Origin: Deltaproteobacteria bacterium
GTDB lineage: Bacteria; UBA10199; JADFYH01
Assembly: GCA_015233135.1 (NCBI GenBank)
Contig: JADFYH010000020.1
Location: 1-51,867, forward strand
Reading direction: 5' to 3'
Length of the DNA stretch: 51,867 nucleotides
How positions within the stretch are numbered: position 1 is the stretch's first letter; each line of letters opens with the position of its first letter. Below, piece after piece: positions 5,782-14,859 of the stretch. A model generated the notes under the pieces. It searched no databases. It worked only from the letters and a program-made list of their open reading frames with translations, and was not told the origin of the DNA. A program made the position numbers and the translations under genes.

Positions 5782-7938
5782 TTAGTCCTGGGGCACAACA
5801 ACGGCACGAAACCCGATATCGATACGATCGCTGCGCTCATTAGGTCTGTGGCCTTCCCGACTGGCCGCCCGCGCGTACCCGGCATTATCGCTAAACCAGG
5901 AAACACCACGCAGCTCGCGTCCGAACGTTTTCGGATTTAGAAACCCTGCCGTTGTCTCAGCCAGTCCCTCTAAACTATTCCCATACCAACCATTACACCA
6001 CTCCCATACTCCGTTAATTCTTACACCTAAGGGACTCACTGGAACAGCATCTACATCTTTCGGGCCTTCGTCATAGGGCCTAGCAAAATCAGCATTGCTC
6101 CCGTTAGGAGGGTTTCCATCACTGGTTCCATAGTTGTTATTTCGACATGTTCCGGTTTTTGGATCTATCCCCCCTCGTCTCAGAAATTCACTCTCCGCCG
6201 CTGCGGAAAGGCGACCAGGAAGACCACTTCTTAATGCACGCCCCAACCAATCGGCACAGCCCAAGGCCTCAAACCAATCGACTTCGGTGGCAGGTTGATT
6301 GGGTCTGTCAAAGTTCTTTTCTCTTCTATAGCTTTCGGGAACCCCTCGGACAATCTGCAGCCCGTTGGGGTTGTCTTCAAGATTTACACCTTTAAAACCC
6401 GTCACAAACCTTCTTTGACTAAAAAATTCGTAAGCCCTTGGATTATTTCCAGCGGATTCACTTTCAATGATTTCGTCAATATTTCCCTTACTTCCTTCAC
6501 CCACGTACTTTCTAGCTTCTTCATCGCTAGCAAAGCGCCCAATCACCCAGCAATATGGGTTTTCTCTTTCTGTAGCAATGATTGCAAAGGGTCTGTCTTG
6601 CATCGCCTCTCTATAAAGTTCAAAGACTCTATTCGTCACCACGGTCTCGGTCACTTCAAAACCAGGCAGGGTGATTTCTTGAACAGGGCTTTCATCATCA
6701 TAAGCACCTACATCCTCTCCTCCCATACGGAATCTACCACCTTTTACAGACACTAGGCTCATCAAACTAGCTACAGGGTGGGCTTTGGCAAGCGCTTGAA
6801 CAGTTTCAGCTTCAAGGCCAGCAATCTCGTGTTCCAATGCGCAAATCACCACACGAGAAGTGCCTTGATCTCTTTCATCCCCTCTTCTTTCTGCAGCAGC
6901 CAATCGATTTCGAGCATGTTCCAGATGAGCTTTCAATCCTTCAAGCTCAAACGTCGTTCTTGGACGAGACCTGGCTCCTCCTCCCACCGTTCCCATGGCC
7001 AGCATCAATGTCATCCATCTTGTCTGCCGTGCAATCCCTGGGGTTTGACGTGCAAATTCGATGAAGTCGCGAGGTGTGGGGGATTCTACCGTAGGGGCGG
7101 CCCTCTGTGGCCGCCCGTTCCTATTTGCGGTCGGGCACGGAGGCCCGACCCTACGAAGAAGATGGGCACCAAAGCCTAGCACCCCATGCCCCGCACAAAA
7201 GGCCGTATCCATCACCGTATTCTTAATCAGCTCTCTCCAGTTCAAGGCATCTCTAATTTCTCGCTGCTCCACGGCTTCAAACAAATTGCGATGCAAAATC
7301 TGGCGCGATATTTTATTGATTTGATGCCCCGCAAATATCTCTAGCCCTGTTGCCAAACAATTCGTCGCCCCACCGATCAATCTTCCCAAAATAAAACTAC
7401 CTGTGCTTCCACCCAGCGTATGGCCCAGCACCTCCGCGGCTCCCAGGTTGCCCACGCTGAGTAAATCTTGGGCTTCAAAGTCGGGGGCAACATAGGCTTG
7501 ATGAGACAAATTGGCCTGGATGCTTCCGGAAAGATATTGATTCACCAGATGAGTCACTGGAATACGAATACAGAATGCCGCCACTCTACCGAGTGCGTTA
7601 TTGCCGACAAAGGCAATCAAACCTTGCCCCGCCGCCCTTCCTGCAAAGCCCGCGGGGATACCAGCGGCGACTGCAATACCTAATTGTAATGCGAAGGATT
7701 CGGTGAAAATCTCATGGTCTAAAAACTCCAAGGTCGGTCGGGCACAGAGGCCCGACCCTACGGAAGAATAGAGGGATGAAAAAATCGAATGCTTAATTTC
7801 GTGCAAGGCACCCAAGGCTTGGCTCAAATGGGGAAAGTGAGACGGGCTAATATTTGGCAGGGACGCTTCAACAGGCTGCTGCAATGGATTGTGTGAAGGC
7901 AAAGTAAAAAATTGTGAAGTTCTGTTTATTGTTACCAT
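5782..7938 (-). CDS. Large protein with unknown N-terminus and SUMF1-like C-terminal domain
   Basis: The protein has 718 residues. Residues about 1-260 are unrecognised: Pro-rich start, then Ala/Gly-rich hydrophobic helices that could enter a membrane. Residues about 300-390 are helical and charged. From about residue 398 the chain matches the formylglycine-generating-enzyme/SUMF1 fold: KGGRFRMGG, PATEVDWFEALGCADWLG, LSAAAESEFLRRGG, GVWEWCNGWYG, RELRGVSWF and a GFRAV end. The two copper-binding cysteines of true aerobic FGE are missing from the C-terminal segment, so a binding or other SUMF1-family role is more likely than sulfatase maturation. Two palindromic repeats are translated at residues about 60-68 and 262-283. 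An AGGA site precedes the ATG. No signal peptide is evident. Confidence 0.75.
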   Translation of the reverse strand: MVTINRTSQFFTLPSHNPLQQPVEASLPNISPSHFPHLSQALGALHEIKHSIFSSLYSSVGSGLCARPTLEFLDHEIFTESFALQLGIAVAAGIPAGFAGRAAGQGLIAFVGNNALGRVAAFCIRIPVTHLVNQYLSGSIQANLSHQAYVAPDFEAQDLLSVGNLGAAEVLGHTLGGSTGSFILGRLIGGATNCLATGLEIFAGHQINKISRQILHRNLFEAVEQREIRDALNWRELIKNTVMDTAFCAGHGVLGFGAHLLRRVGPPCPTANRNGRPQRAAPTVESPTPRDFIEFARQTPGIARQTRWMTLMLAMGTVGGGARSRPRTTFELEGLKAHLEHARNRLAAAERRGDERDQGTSRVVICALEHEIAGLEAETVQALAKAHPVASLMSLVSVKGGRFRMGGEDVGAYDDESPVQEITLPGFEVTETVVTNRVFELYREAMQDRPFAIIATERENPYCWVIGRFASDEEARKYVGEGSKGNIDEIIESESAGNNPRAYEFFSQRRFVTGFKGVNLEDNPNGLQIVRGVPESYRREKNFDRPNQPATEVDWFEALGCADWLGRALRSGLPGRLSAAAESEFLRRGGIDPKTGTCRNNNYGTSDGNPPNGSNADFARPYDEGPKDVDAVPVSPLGVRINGVWEWCNGWYGNSLEGLAETTAGFLNPKTFGRELRGVSWFSDNAGYARAASREGHRPNERSDRIDIGFRAVVVPQD
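7091..7154. repeat. Cruciform repeat inside the SUMF1-like gene
   Basis: Outer arms GTAGGG (7091-7096) and CCCTAC (7149-7154) enclose two hairpins: GGGCGGCC/GGCCGCCC (7095-7102 with 7109-7116) and GGTCGGGC/GCCCGACC (7129-7136 with 7143-7150). The element is read in frame and yields a GRPQRAAPTV-type peptide. Confidence 0.85.
7736..7761. repeat. Second, half-length copy of the same repeat
   Basis: GGTCGGGC/GCCCGACC arms (7736-7743 with 7750-7757) followed by CCCTAC repeat the right half of the 7091-7154 element in the same gene, again in frame. Confidence 0.8.
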
Positions 7939-8029
7939 AAGTTTTAATCCTGAAAATTAGCACTTTCTCAGGCTTAAAAACTTATCGGTAGAGGGAGGAA
8001 TTTGTTGCTATTTTTTTCAAAAAGCCTTC

Positions 8030-8058
8030 TTGAAAAATATCTATTAATTTCCTAGCCT
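8030..8058 (+). promoter_or_regulatory. Candidate leaderless hisB promoter
   Basis: TTGAAA (8030-8035), a 17-bp spacer and TAGCCT (8053-8058) lie 8 nt before the hisB ATG. No Shine-Dalgarno sequence is present in the gap. Confidence 0.45.
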
Positions 8059-8066
8059 GATTCTCT

Positions 8067-8657
8067 ATGGCCCGAAAATCCACGATTCAACGCAACACCA
8101 AAGAAACACAAATTGAAGTCGATTTAAACCTGGATGGAACAGGAAAATACAAAATCGACACTCCCATCCCCTTCTTCAATCACATGCTGGAGCAATTCTC
8201 CCGTCACGGTTTGTTTGATATCACGCTCAAGGCCAAGGGGGACACGCACATTGATTATCATCACACGGTAGAAGATGTAGGCATTACCTTGGGAGAGGCC
8301 TTCGAAAAAGCCCTGGGCGATAAGGCCGGCATTAAACGCTATGGCCACTTCAGTTTGCCGATGGATGAAGTCCTCACCAACGTCGCACTGGATTTTTGCA
8401 ATCGCCCTGCCCTCGTTTTTCACAGTCTGCTTAAGACTGGAAAGATTAAAGATTTTGATGTGGAACTGGTCTACGAATTTTTTCAGGGCTTCACCAACGC
8501 CGCCAAAATCAATCTGCATATTAATGTGATGTATGGCCGCAATAAGCATCATATTGTGGAATCGATGTTTAAATCGTTTGCCAAGGCTTGTGATAGGGCG
8601 ACTCAAATTGACGAGAGAATGAAGGGCGCTTTGCCTTCGACCAAAGGGAAACTTTAA
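8067..8657 (+). CDS. hisB: Imidazoleglycerol-phosphate dehydratase
   Basis: HisB removes water from imidazoleglycerol phosphate in histidine synthesis, using two Mn ions. The two metal-binding motifs are DYHHTVEDVG (near residue 70) and NKHHIVESMF (near residue 160). FNHMLEQFSRHG and the RYGHFSLPMDE region are conserved. At 196 residues it is a normal stand-alone HisB without the phosphatase domain of the enterobacterial bifunctional enzyme. It is followed after 83 bp by hisH. The start is fixed by the family N-terminus and by a -10 box 8 nt upstream. Confidence 0.97.
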   Translation: MARKSTIQRNTKETQIEVDLNLDGTGKYKIDTPIPFFNHMLEQFSRHGLFDITLKAKGDTHIDYHHTVEDVGITLGEAFEKALGDKAGIKRYGHFSLPMDEVLTNVALDFCNRPALVFHSLLKTGKIKDFDVELVYEFFQGFTNAAKINLHINVMYGRNKHHIVESMFKSFAKACDRATQIDERMKGALPSTKGKL

Positions 8658-8740
8658 TATCGTAAACTGGTAAACTCGTAAACTGGTGAACTCGTAATAA
8701 TGAAAACCAGTCTACAAGTTCACCAGTCTACCGGTCTGCC
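8658..8740. repeat. Short tandem and inverted repeats between hisB and hisH
   Basis: GTAAACTGGTAAACTCG-type units are repeated on the left (8662-8695) and partly mirrored on the right by ACCAGTCTACAAGTTCACCAG. The region is low-complexity and could form a long imperfect hairpin in the hisBH transcript. Confidence 0.55.
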
Positions 8741-9358
8741 ATGATAGCAATCATCGACTACGGCATGGGCAACTTACGCAGTGTTCAAAAGGCCTTTGAG
8801 CATTTGAACGTCAAATGCTGCGTTACCCACGACCTCAAAAAAATTGAAAATGCCTCCAAGCTTGTTTTGCCCGGGGTAGGTGCTTTTCGCGACTGTATGC
8901 AAAATCTGGAAGAGAAGAAATTGATTGAACCTATTTTAAAGGGCATTCAATCGGGCAAACCTTTTTTGGGCATTTGCCTGGGGATGCAGGTATTGCTGAC
9001 TGAGAGTGAAGAGTTTGGATCTCACAAAGGCCTCAATGTCATTCCCGGAAAAGTGCTGCGTTTTCCTCAAAGTGAAGCACTCAAAGTCCCTCACATGGGA
9101 TGGAACTCGATCAAGAAACTCCCAGCGGCCAAAGGATCTCCTCTTCAAGACATCGAAGACTCTGCTTACGTGTATTTTGTTCATTCTTATTATGTAGTCC
9201 CCGAAGATAAAAAAATAATTTCTACAACCACCCCTTACGGCTTTGATTTCTGTTCCAGCCTGCACCAGGATAATATTTTCGCCACCCAGTTTCATCCCGA
9301 AAAAAGTCAGGAAATTGGCTTGAAAATATTGGAAGGATTCGCGCAGACTAAGGAATGA
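8741..9358 (+). CDS. hisH: Imidazole glycerol phosphate synthase, glutaminase subunit
   Basis: HisH is a class-I glutamine amidotransferase that supplies ammonia to HisF. The nucleophile Cys is in GICLGMQ (near residue 80) and the His/Glu pair is in QFHPEKS (near residue 185). The oxyanion strand PGVGAFRDCM and the HMGWN motif also match. Length (205) is normal. No hisF or hisA is in the window, so the histidine genes are dispersed. It overlaps the next gene by 4 bp (ATGA), implying coupled translation. Confidence 0.96.
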   Translation: MIAIIDYGMGNLRSVQKAFEHLNVKCCVTHDLKKIENASKLVLPGVGAFRDCMQNLEEKKLIEPILKGIQSGKPFLGICLGMQVLLTESEEFGSHKGLNVIPGKVLRFPQSEALKVPHMGWNSIKKLPAAKGSPLQDIEDSAYVYFVHSYYVVPEDKKIISTTTPYGFDFCSSLHQDNIFATQFHPEKSQEIGLKILEGFAQTKE

Positions 9359-10239
9359 AAACTTTTTTCTTTATTCTCTGCCTTTTACTTCTTATTCCTT
9401 TTCCTTTAAATGCCATGGACCGTTTTTTTATCTTGGGTTCTGGAAAAATTCATTTCAGTCAAAATGGGAAAACCCTTGAAGCTCAATATCGCCAGGGAGA
9501 GAACTATGATGAAAAGGCCTTAAAAAAAATTAATGCCGTTTACGGAAGCAATTTTGAAAATCCGGCGGAAAGAATGTCTCTGAGATTTTTAGAAGTTTTA
9601 TCCGCCATCCAGGCCCATTTTAACAATGCCTCTATTTATATTAAATCAGGATACCGAAGCCCCAATACAAACCAGAAACTGAGGGAGCAAGGCAAACTGG
9701 CTGCCCAATCGAGCATGCACAAAGAAGCGGCCGCAGCCGATTTTTATTTAGAGGGCGTGAGCGCAGAGGCATTGCGTGACTATGCCCAAGGCCTGGATTG
9801 TTGTGGGGTCGGTTATTACCACGGACGTCACATCCATTTAGATACCGGGCCCAAACGTTGGTGGGATGAAAAAACTTCAGGCACCGAAAGCAAAGAGCCT
9901 CAGGAAAATGAGAAAATAATTGCGATGACTCAATACGACCTCTATTCGCCTTCTGAAAAAATAAGTTTCGATTTAGCACGTGTAACGAATTTTCCCATCC
10001 AGATCAAATCGCTTGGCATTCAGAAAATTGCCCCGGCAAATGTCAAACAGGCTTCCATTTTTTTTGACCTCAAACAGTTTTCCAAAAAAACTTTCTCTTC
10101 TGCGAGCGAACTCAAAAACATCGAGATAAAACCCGAAAAAATGCCAACAGGTCGATATTACATTGAAATCAACTTTTCAAATTCTTCATGGAGCAAAATG
10201 CCCGCAACCATTTATTCTAACGAATTTGAAGTGAGGTGA
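9355..10239 (+). CDS. Exported M15/DUF882-like peptidase with C-terminal beta domain
   Basis: Residues 1-20 are a signal peptide ending LNA. Residues about 90-175 hold a zinc D-Ala-D-Ala peptidase-like core: SGYRSPNTNQKL, SMHKEAAAADF (His and Asp ligands) and GRHIHLDTGPKRWW (second His). This is the layout of YcbK/DUF882 and M15A proteins, which trim peptidoglycan cross-links. Residues about 190-294 form a beta-rich tail of unknown role. The 4-bp overlap with hisH puts it in the histidine unit, although no functional link is known. Periplasmic location and wall target are inferred from family. Confidence 0.78.
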   Translation: MKTFFFILCLLLLIPFPLNAMDRFFILGSGKIHFSQNGKTLEAQYRQGENYDEKALKKINAVYGSNFENPAERMSLRFLEVLSAIQAHFNNASIYIKSGYRSPNTNQKLREQGKLAAQSSMHKEAAAADFYLEGVSAEALRDYAQGLDCCGVGYYHGRHIHLDTGPKRWWDEKTSGTESKEPQENEKIIAMTQYDLYSPSEKISFDLARVTNFPIQIKSLGIQKIAPANVKQASIFFDLKQFSKKTFSSASELKNIEIKPEKMPTGRYYIEINFSNSSWSKMPATIYSNEFEVR

Positions 10240-10243
10240 AAAA

Positions 10244-11236
10244 ATGATTAATCTTCTCATTTTGGATGAGAACGGCAACTCCATCGTCAGCCAGGATATC
10301 GATTGGCTGAAAAGGGCCATACAACAGGGCTACCGTTTCTGGATGGATCTGGACAATCCAGACGAAGAAGACTTTACGCTTCTGGAAGAAAATTTTCATT
10401 TTCATCCTCTGCATATCCAGGACATAAAACTCGATTTGGGAGTCCCCAAGATTGACGCCCAGGGCAACTATCTCTTTCTCGTTTTGCACCGCATTTTCTA
10501 TCATTTAAAAGAAGAACGCTGTGAAGCTCGCGAGGTGGAAATCTTTATTTCCGAAAAATATTTAGTGACCGTTCATGGCCCTAATCTTTCACGCACCTTT
10601 AATGTCGCCCGAAATTTAATCCAGCAAAACAGCGAAGAGACCCTGAAAAAAGGCCCTCTCTTTATTCTGTATGCTTTGTTAAAAATGACCTTCAGTGACT
10701 ATCATCCGCTCATCGAACGTTGTGAAGAAGACCTGGAACATATTGAAACGGAAGTTTTAAAAGGAAATGGAAAGGCAATCCTGAATGAAATTCTGCGATT
10801 TAAAAAACTGGTGCTGCTCCTACTCAAAAATTTGATCCCCCAACGAGATATTCTCAAATCTCTTTTGGAGCGATCGATGATTTATTCAAACGCAGAAGCC
10901 AAAACCTATTTCAAAAATTTGATTGATCAGATGGATGACTTGCTGCACAGCTTGGAGTCCTTGAGAGAGCACATCAAATCGGTCTTTGAGGTTTATGTTG
11001 CCACGCTAACCCTCAGAAACAACGAGGCCTCGCAGCAACTCAATTACGTGATGCAACGCCTCACCATTGCGACCACCATCTTTATGCCCCTTACTTTTAT
11101 CGTCGGGGTCTATGGAATGAACTTTAAACACATGCCCGAACTGGATTTCCCCTGGGGCTATTACGGAGTTTGGGGATTTATGCTCGCATTCACAATTAGC
11201 ATGGTGCTGTTTTTCAAGAGGAAGAAGTGGTGGTGA
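10244..11236 (+). CDS. corA: CorA-family magnesium/cobalt transporter
   Basis: This 330-residue inner-membrane divalent cation channel has a long soluble N-terminal domain, a coiled stalk helix (residues about 200-270) and two C-terminal membrane helices. The selectivity motif YGMNFKHMPEL lies between the helices, and the chain ends in a basic tail (FFKRKKWW), as in CorA proteins. A GAGGTG ribosome site is 8 nt before the ATG. The gene follows the M15-like gene by 4 bp and converges with the DUF2442 gene. Confidence 0.93.
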   Translation: MINLLILDENGNSIVSQDIDWLKRAIQQGYRFWMDLDNPDEEDFTLLEENFHFHPLHIQDIKLDLGVPKIDAQGNYLFLVLHRIFYHLKEERCEAREVEIFISEKYLVTVHGPNLSRTFNVARNLIQQNSEETLKKGPLFILYALLKMTFSDYHPLIERCEEDLEHIETEVLKGNGKAILNEILRFKKLVLLLLKNLIPQRDILKSLLERSMIYSNAEAKTYFKNLIDQMDDLLHSLESLREHIKSVFEVYVATLTLRNNEASQQLNYVMQRLTIATTIFMPLTFIVGVYGMNFKHMPELDFPWGYYGVWGFMLAFTISMVLFFKRKKWW

Positions 11237-11241
11237 TTTGA

Positions 11242-11700
11242 TCAAGCGGCTTTTTTGAGGGCTATTTCTATTTCCAAACCTAGAGAAGAAGCAATTTGAT
11301 AAAGTTGAACCAGATTTTTTTTAGCAAGAGACTTTAATAAAGTATGAATTTTAGTTTTGGATAAATTATTTTTCAGATCAATTTTTTTCCCAGAAATCTT
11401 TTTTTCTAAGAGTAATTTTATTTTGGCGACGATAATTTCCATCTGATTTTGAATCATGTACTCAGGGTCTTTTACGATCGCCAGGGCTTGATCATAAGGC
11501 ATATAATTTGTTTCTCCATTATTGAGTAAAAAACCAACGCTCTTTCCCCTGGTTTCTGCATCTACCCAAATGCGTTCAATAGGAATCCTGATACCCAATG
11601 ATTCATAAGTAATACTGATTTTTTTGTCAGAAGAATAAGTCAGATGAATAAGCTTTTTTTTATTATCTGCTTCCACAGATTTAATTTTCAGATCTTTCAT
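11242..11700 (-). CDS. DUF2442 protein of a probable toxin-antitoxin pair
   Basis: The 152-residue protein has an N-terminal part (1-80) that resembles DUF2442 (IRIPIERIWVDAETRG ... MPYDQALAIVKDPEYM). A helical Lys-rich C-terminal part follows. DUF2442 proteins are commonly encoded next to DUF4160 proteins, as here, where the upstream gene overlaps by 4 bp (ATGA). The pair behaves like a toxin-antitoxin module in genome context; which partner is toxic is not known to me. The C-terminal extension is longer than in minimal DUF2442 proteins. Confidence 0.65.
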   Translation of the reverse strand: MKDLKIKSVEADNKKKLIHLTYSSDKKISITYESLGIRIPIERIWVDAETRGKSVGFLLNNGETNYMPYDQALAIVKDPEYMIQNQMEIIVAKIKLLLEKKISGKKIDLKNNLSKTKIHTLLKSLAKKNLVQLYQIASSLGLEIEIALKKAA

Positions 11701-11891
11701 ATACTTATTTCCTTCGAGATTTCTTTTAAAATTTTCTCCAGTTTTTTATTCAAGGTTCCACTCAAAACAAGCAACTCAGGGACCTGAATTTTGGCAATTT
11801 CCTTACCATTTTTGTAAACATGCACATGCTTCGGCAAATGATCTCCTATCCACCATTCAATTAAATATCCACCTCTTCGAATTCTTCCCAT
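11697..11891 (-). CDS. DUF4160 small protein
   Basis: The 64-residue protein has the DUF4160 core: GGYLIEWWIGDHLPKHVHVYK, shown here only by its key residues DHLPKHVHV, followed by KEIAKIQVPELLVLSG. It is typically paired with DUF2442 in toxin-antitoxin-like modules. The start context lacks a strong ribosome site. Function beyond module membership is unknown. Confidence 0.7.
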   Translation of the reverse strand: MGRIRRGGYLIEWWIGDHLPKHVHVYKNGKEIAKIQVPELLVLSGTLNKKLEKILKEISKEISI

Positions 11892-11947
11892 AATTTAACT
11901 CAATCGGCGATCTGTTCCCAGATAAATTCGCAATTACAAAAGCTTGT

Positions 11948-13219
11948 CTAATGAGGCCCCACCAAATACAAACTCAGCTGTGGCACATAAGTAATCACCA
12001 TCAGACAGAAAATAAGCAGCAGTAAAAAAGGCAGAGTCACCCAGGCCAGATTGAGGATGCTTCGCTTGAAACGAATGCTGGAGAGCAGAAGATTAAGACC
12101 TACCGGGGGATGCAGATAACCAATTTCCAGGTTGGTGAGGAAGATAATTCCCAGATGAATGGGATCCACCCCAAATTCCTTTGCGATGGGCATGATGAGG
12201 GGAATCACCACAATGATGGCCGAAAAGATGTCCATCAAAAATCCAACAATCAGCAAAAAGGTGTTAAGAACAATCAAAAAGGCCCATTTACTGTGGATGT
12301 ATTGACGTATCCATTCGAATATTTTGTTGGGGACCTGCTCATCAATCAAATAACTCGTAAAACCCATGGCGACGGCGAAAATCACAATAATAGTTCCCAC
12401 CAGTACCATCGACTGTTTGGCAATGCGGGGGATGTCTTTGTGTATACTTAAATCGCGATAGATAAAAACCTGAATCACAAACACGTAAAAAGCCGTTACG
12501 GCGGCCGCTTCGGAGGCGGTAATAAAGCCTCCATAAATTCCCACCAAAATAATAACGGGAAGCGGCACTTCCCAAATAGCCTGGCGCAGCGCCTTGAAGA
12601 GTTCTTTGAATGAAAAAGGATGACGGACGACTTCGGAGCGTCCGCTCACGAATAAGCTATAAATTCCCAAGGTAGCGATAATAAAAGCGCCTGGTAAAAC
12701 CCCGGCCTTAAAAAGTAGGTCAATGCTCGCACCACTGATGAGACCATAGAGAATGAGGGGAAGTGACGGTGGAAACATCAAGCCTACACTGCCACAGGTA
12801 GTGACCAGGCCCATGGAAAAACCATCCGGATATTTTTCCCTGACCAAGATAGGGTAGAGCAAGCCCCCTAAGGCAATAATGGTTACTCCCGATGCCCCGG
12901 TAAATGCGGTAAAGAAGGCACAAGCGATAATGGTCATAAAAGCCAAGCCACCGGGCATCCAACCAAATAGGGCCTTGGAAAGGTTGATGAGGCGTTCGGG
13001 GCTTTTACTTTCGGCAATCAGATAACCTGCAAAGGTAAAGAGCGGAATTGCAGACAAGGCAGGCGCGGAGGCCAAGCGATTCATTTCAATGATGATGGCT
13101 GAACTATCAATACCAGCTTGATGAAAACAAATTAAGCTGACCGCACCAAAAATAACAAAGAGCGGGGCTCCCAGAAGAGCAATGAGAATGATCCCAAAAA
13201 CGATTAGTTTGAGATTCAT
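11948..13219 (-). CDS. dctM: TRAP transporter large permease
   Basis: This is a 423-residue, multi-helix inner-membrane subunit that couples Na+ movement to substrate uptake. Family motifs visible are PLFTFAGYLIAES, FFTAFTGASGVTIIALGGL, GLVTTCGSVGLMFPPSLPLI and the NLEIGYLHPPVGLN segment near the C-terminus. Length is normal. It is the last gene of tatT-dctP-dctQ-dctM and overlaps dctQ by 4 bp. Confidence 0.95.
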   Translation of the reverse strand: MNLKLIVFGIILIALLGAPLFVIFGAVSLICFHQAGIDSSAIIIEMNRLASAPALSAIPLFTFAGYLIAESKSPERLINLSKALFGWMPGGLAFMTIIACAFFTAFTGASGVTIIALGGLLYPILVREKYPDGFSMGLVTTCGSVGLMFPPSLPLILYGLISGASIDLLFKAGVLPGAFIIATLGIYSLFVSGRSEVVRHPFSFKELFKALRQAIWEVPLPVIILVGIYGGFITASEAAAVTAFYVFVIQVFIYRDLSIHKDIPRIAKQSMVLVGTIIVIFAVAMGFTSYLIDEQVPNKIFEWIRQYIHSKWAFLIVLNTFLLIVGFLMDIFSAIIVVIPLIMPIAKEFGVDPIHLGIIFLTNLEIGYLHPPVGLNLLLSSIRFKRSILNLAWVTLPFLLLLIFCLMVITYVPQLSLYLVGPH

Positions 13220-13815
13220 TCTTTACTCCAAATGAGAGAATGAATGGATTCGACGGCCTTAATTCCAAAACGCAGCATCATCATCAAAAAACCAAAGGGA
13301 ATAATGACCACAGCCCAGTAGTTAGGGACAAGATTAGGAATCAGAAAAGATTCCGATAATTTTTCGTCTTGAAAAAATTTATAGGCCGCTAACATCAGAA
13401 AGTAGCAAACGACCGCTGAAGCCAAAGAGGTAACAAGCGAAGAATAACGTTTAAACCATGTGGGGGTAAGATGGTTAATAAAATCAATGGCCAAATGTCC
13501 TCCCTCATGCGCGGCGATAGAAGCGCCCACAAAGCCTACCCACAGCACTAAACTCCGTACAACCGCATCTCCCCAAACAAGAGGAGGAAGCTTTGCACCA
13601 CAAAATTCGGAAAAGGCCTTTAATTTTGGAAGAAGCCAGGAGGACCCGATTCCAAGGTGCATTTTTAAAAGGAGCGATTCAGGAAGTTGGTGAAAGACCC
13701 CCCAATTTCTAGCCAAAACTTGGTAAGCAGAAAGCAGAATCATCGTAGTGACCAATAAGGTCAACACTAGGGATTCCACTTTGGCGATGCCGCGGTCAAC
13801 TTTTGTAAGAAACAT
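13216..13815 (-). CDS. dctQ: TRAP transporter small permease
   Basis: This 199-residue protein with four predicted membrane helices is the small TRAP subunit. The motif IAAHEGGHLAIDFI near residue 105 is a version of the DctQ signature (R.. HI..D). A hydrophilic loop between helices 1 and 2 (about residues 45-80) is longer than in minimal DctQ. It lies between dctP and dctM, overlapping dctM by 4 bp. Confidence 0.9.
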   Translation of the reverse strand: MFLTKVDRGIAKVESLVLTLLVTTMILLSAYQVLARNWGVFHQLPESLLLKMHLGIGSSWLLPKLKAFSEFCGAKLPPLVWGDAVVRSLVLWVGFVGASIAAHEGGHLAIDFINHLTPTWFKRYSSLVTSLASAVVCYFLMLAAYKFFQDEKLSESFLIPNLVPNYWAVVIIPFGFLMMMLRFGIKAVESIHSLIWSKE

Positions 13816-13833
13816 AAAATTTTGTTTGAATGA

Positions 13834-14847
13834 TTATTTATGACCGCTTCGATACTCTGTGATCAAGCCCTGAACTTTGTTGAGAAGTTCCTGGGAGTAC
13901 AATTTACCCACCAATTTAGGACGAACCTCTGCAGACACTTTCTCCAGTTCGGCCTTGTCATTCGGAGCAACCGTGATCACTTGAATTCCATTTTTCTTTA
14001 AAGTTTCCATCGATTTGGCATTGTCTGCGCGAATGGCCGCAACCAGTTTGGTGCAATATTTTTCAGAGACCGTTTTTAGGGTAGTTTGAAGATCGGCGGG
14101 GAGCTTTGCAAACTCCGTCTTGCTCATCACAAAAGCCCCGGTGGAATTGGCCAAGGGAAGATCCGTCATGTATTTAGTTTTAGTGAACCACTGAAGTGCA
14201 ATGGCCGCTAAGGGAGGAGCATATACGGCGTCGATGAGGTTGGTTTGAAGTGACGTGAGCACATCCGGCAAGGCCAGAGGGGTTGGGGTAATTCCTAAAG
14301 TCGCATACATTTCTTTTACCAGAGGATCTCCTTCCCAGGCCCACCATTTGGTTCCCACCATATCAGCTTTCGATTTGATGGGTTTATTGGACATGATATT
14401 CACAAAACCCGCCTCGGCCCAACCGAGTAGCACATAACCTTTCGCATCAAACTGCTTTTCAAAATCGCCCTGAATTTTTGATTTTACATAATCGGCTTCC
14501 TGATAGCTGTTGAAGAGCATCGGAAGTTCCAGCACTCGCACCGAAGGATTAATTTCGCCCAAACCCACTCCGGTAAGACCTGCCGCATGAACCTGGCCAA
14601 TTCTCATTTTGCGAATGACGTCTTTTTCATCTCCGGAGACCCCGCCCGCATAAATCTTGAGAGCCGCTTTTCCGCCAGAGGCCGTTTGCAATTCTTTATC
14701 CATCTCCTTCATGATATTCACCCAGGTGGAACCTTCGGGGGCCAGCACCGAAACCTTGATTTCATGCTCGGCGGCTTGAAGGGGTAAAGAAAGAGAAAGC
14801 AGCAGAGAGGCTGCGGTAAAGAGTTTGCTGAGTTTCGAGATTTTCAT
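13834..14847 (-). CDS. dctP: TRAP transporter periplasmic substrate-binding protein
   Basis: The start is set at the ATG at 14847 because GGAGG lies 6 nt upstream; a longer TTG-initiated frame from 14859 would include that site. The product is 337 residues with a signal peptide ending LQAAE. The DctP fold is seen in IKVSVLAPEGSTWVNIM, MRIGQVHAAGLTGVGLGEI, and GTKWWAWEGDPLVKEMYATLG around the ligand-clamping region; the usual Arg position reads through WAWEGDP. The substrate cannot be deduced. The adjacent TatT-like lipoprotein suggests a TatPT-type system, in which ligands may be hydrophobic. Confidence 0.93.
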   Translation of the reverse strand: MKISKLSKLFTAASLLLSLSLPLQAAEHEIKVSVLAPEGSTWVNIMKEMDKELQTASGGKAALKIYAGGVSGDEKDVIRKMRIGQVHAAGLTGVGLGEINPSVRVLELPMLFNSYQEADYVKSKIQGDFEKQFDAKGYVLLGWAEAGFVNIMSNKPIKSKADMVGTKWWAWEGDPLVKEMYATLGITPTPLALPDVLTSLQTNLIDAVYAPPLAAIALQWFTKTKYMTDLPLANSTGAFVMSKTEFAKLPADLQTTLKTVSEKYCTKLVAAIRADNAKSMETLKKNGIQVITVAPNDKAELEKVSAEVRPKLVGKLYSQELLNKVQGLITEYRSGHK

Positions 14848-14859
14848 GGAATCCTCCAA

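Noticed and set aside
8124-8606. 160-codon antisense frame over hisB
   Set aside because: It is a shadow of a clearly conserved gene and has no recognisable domain.
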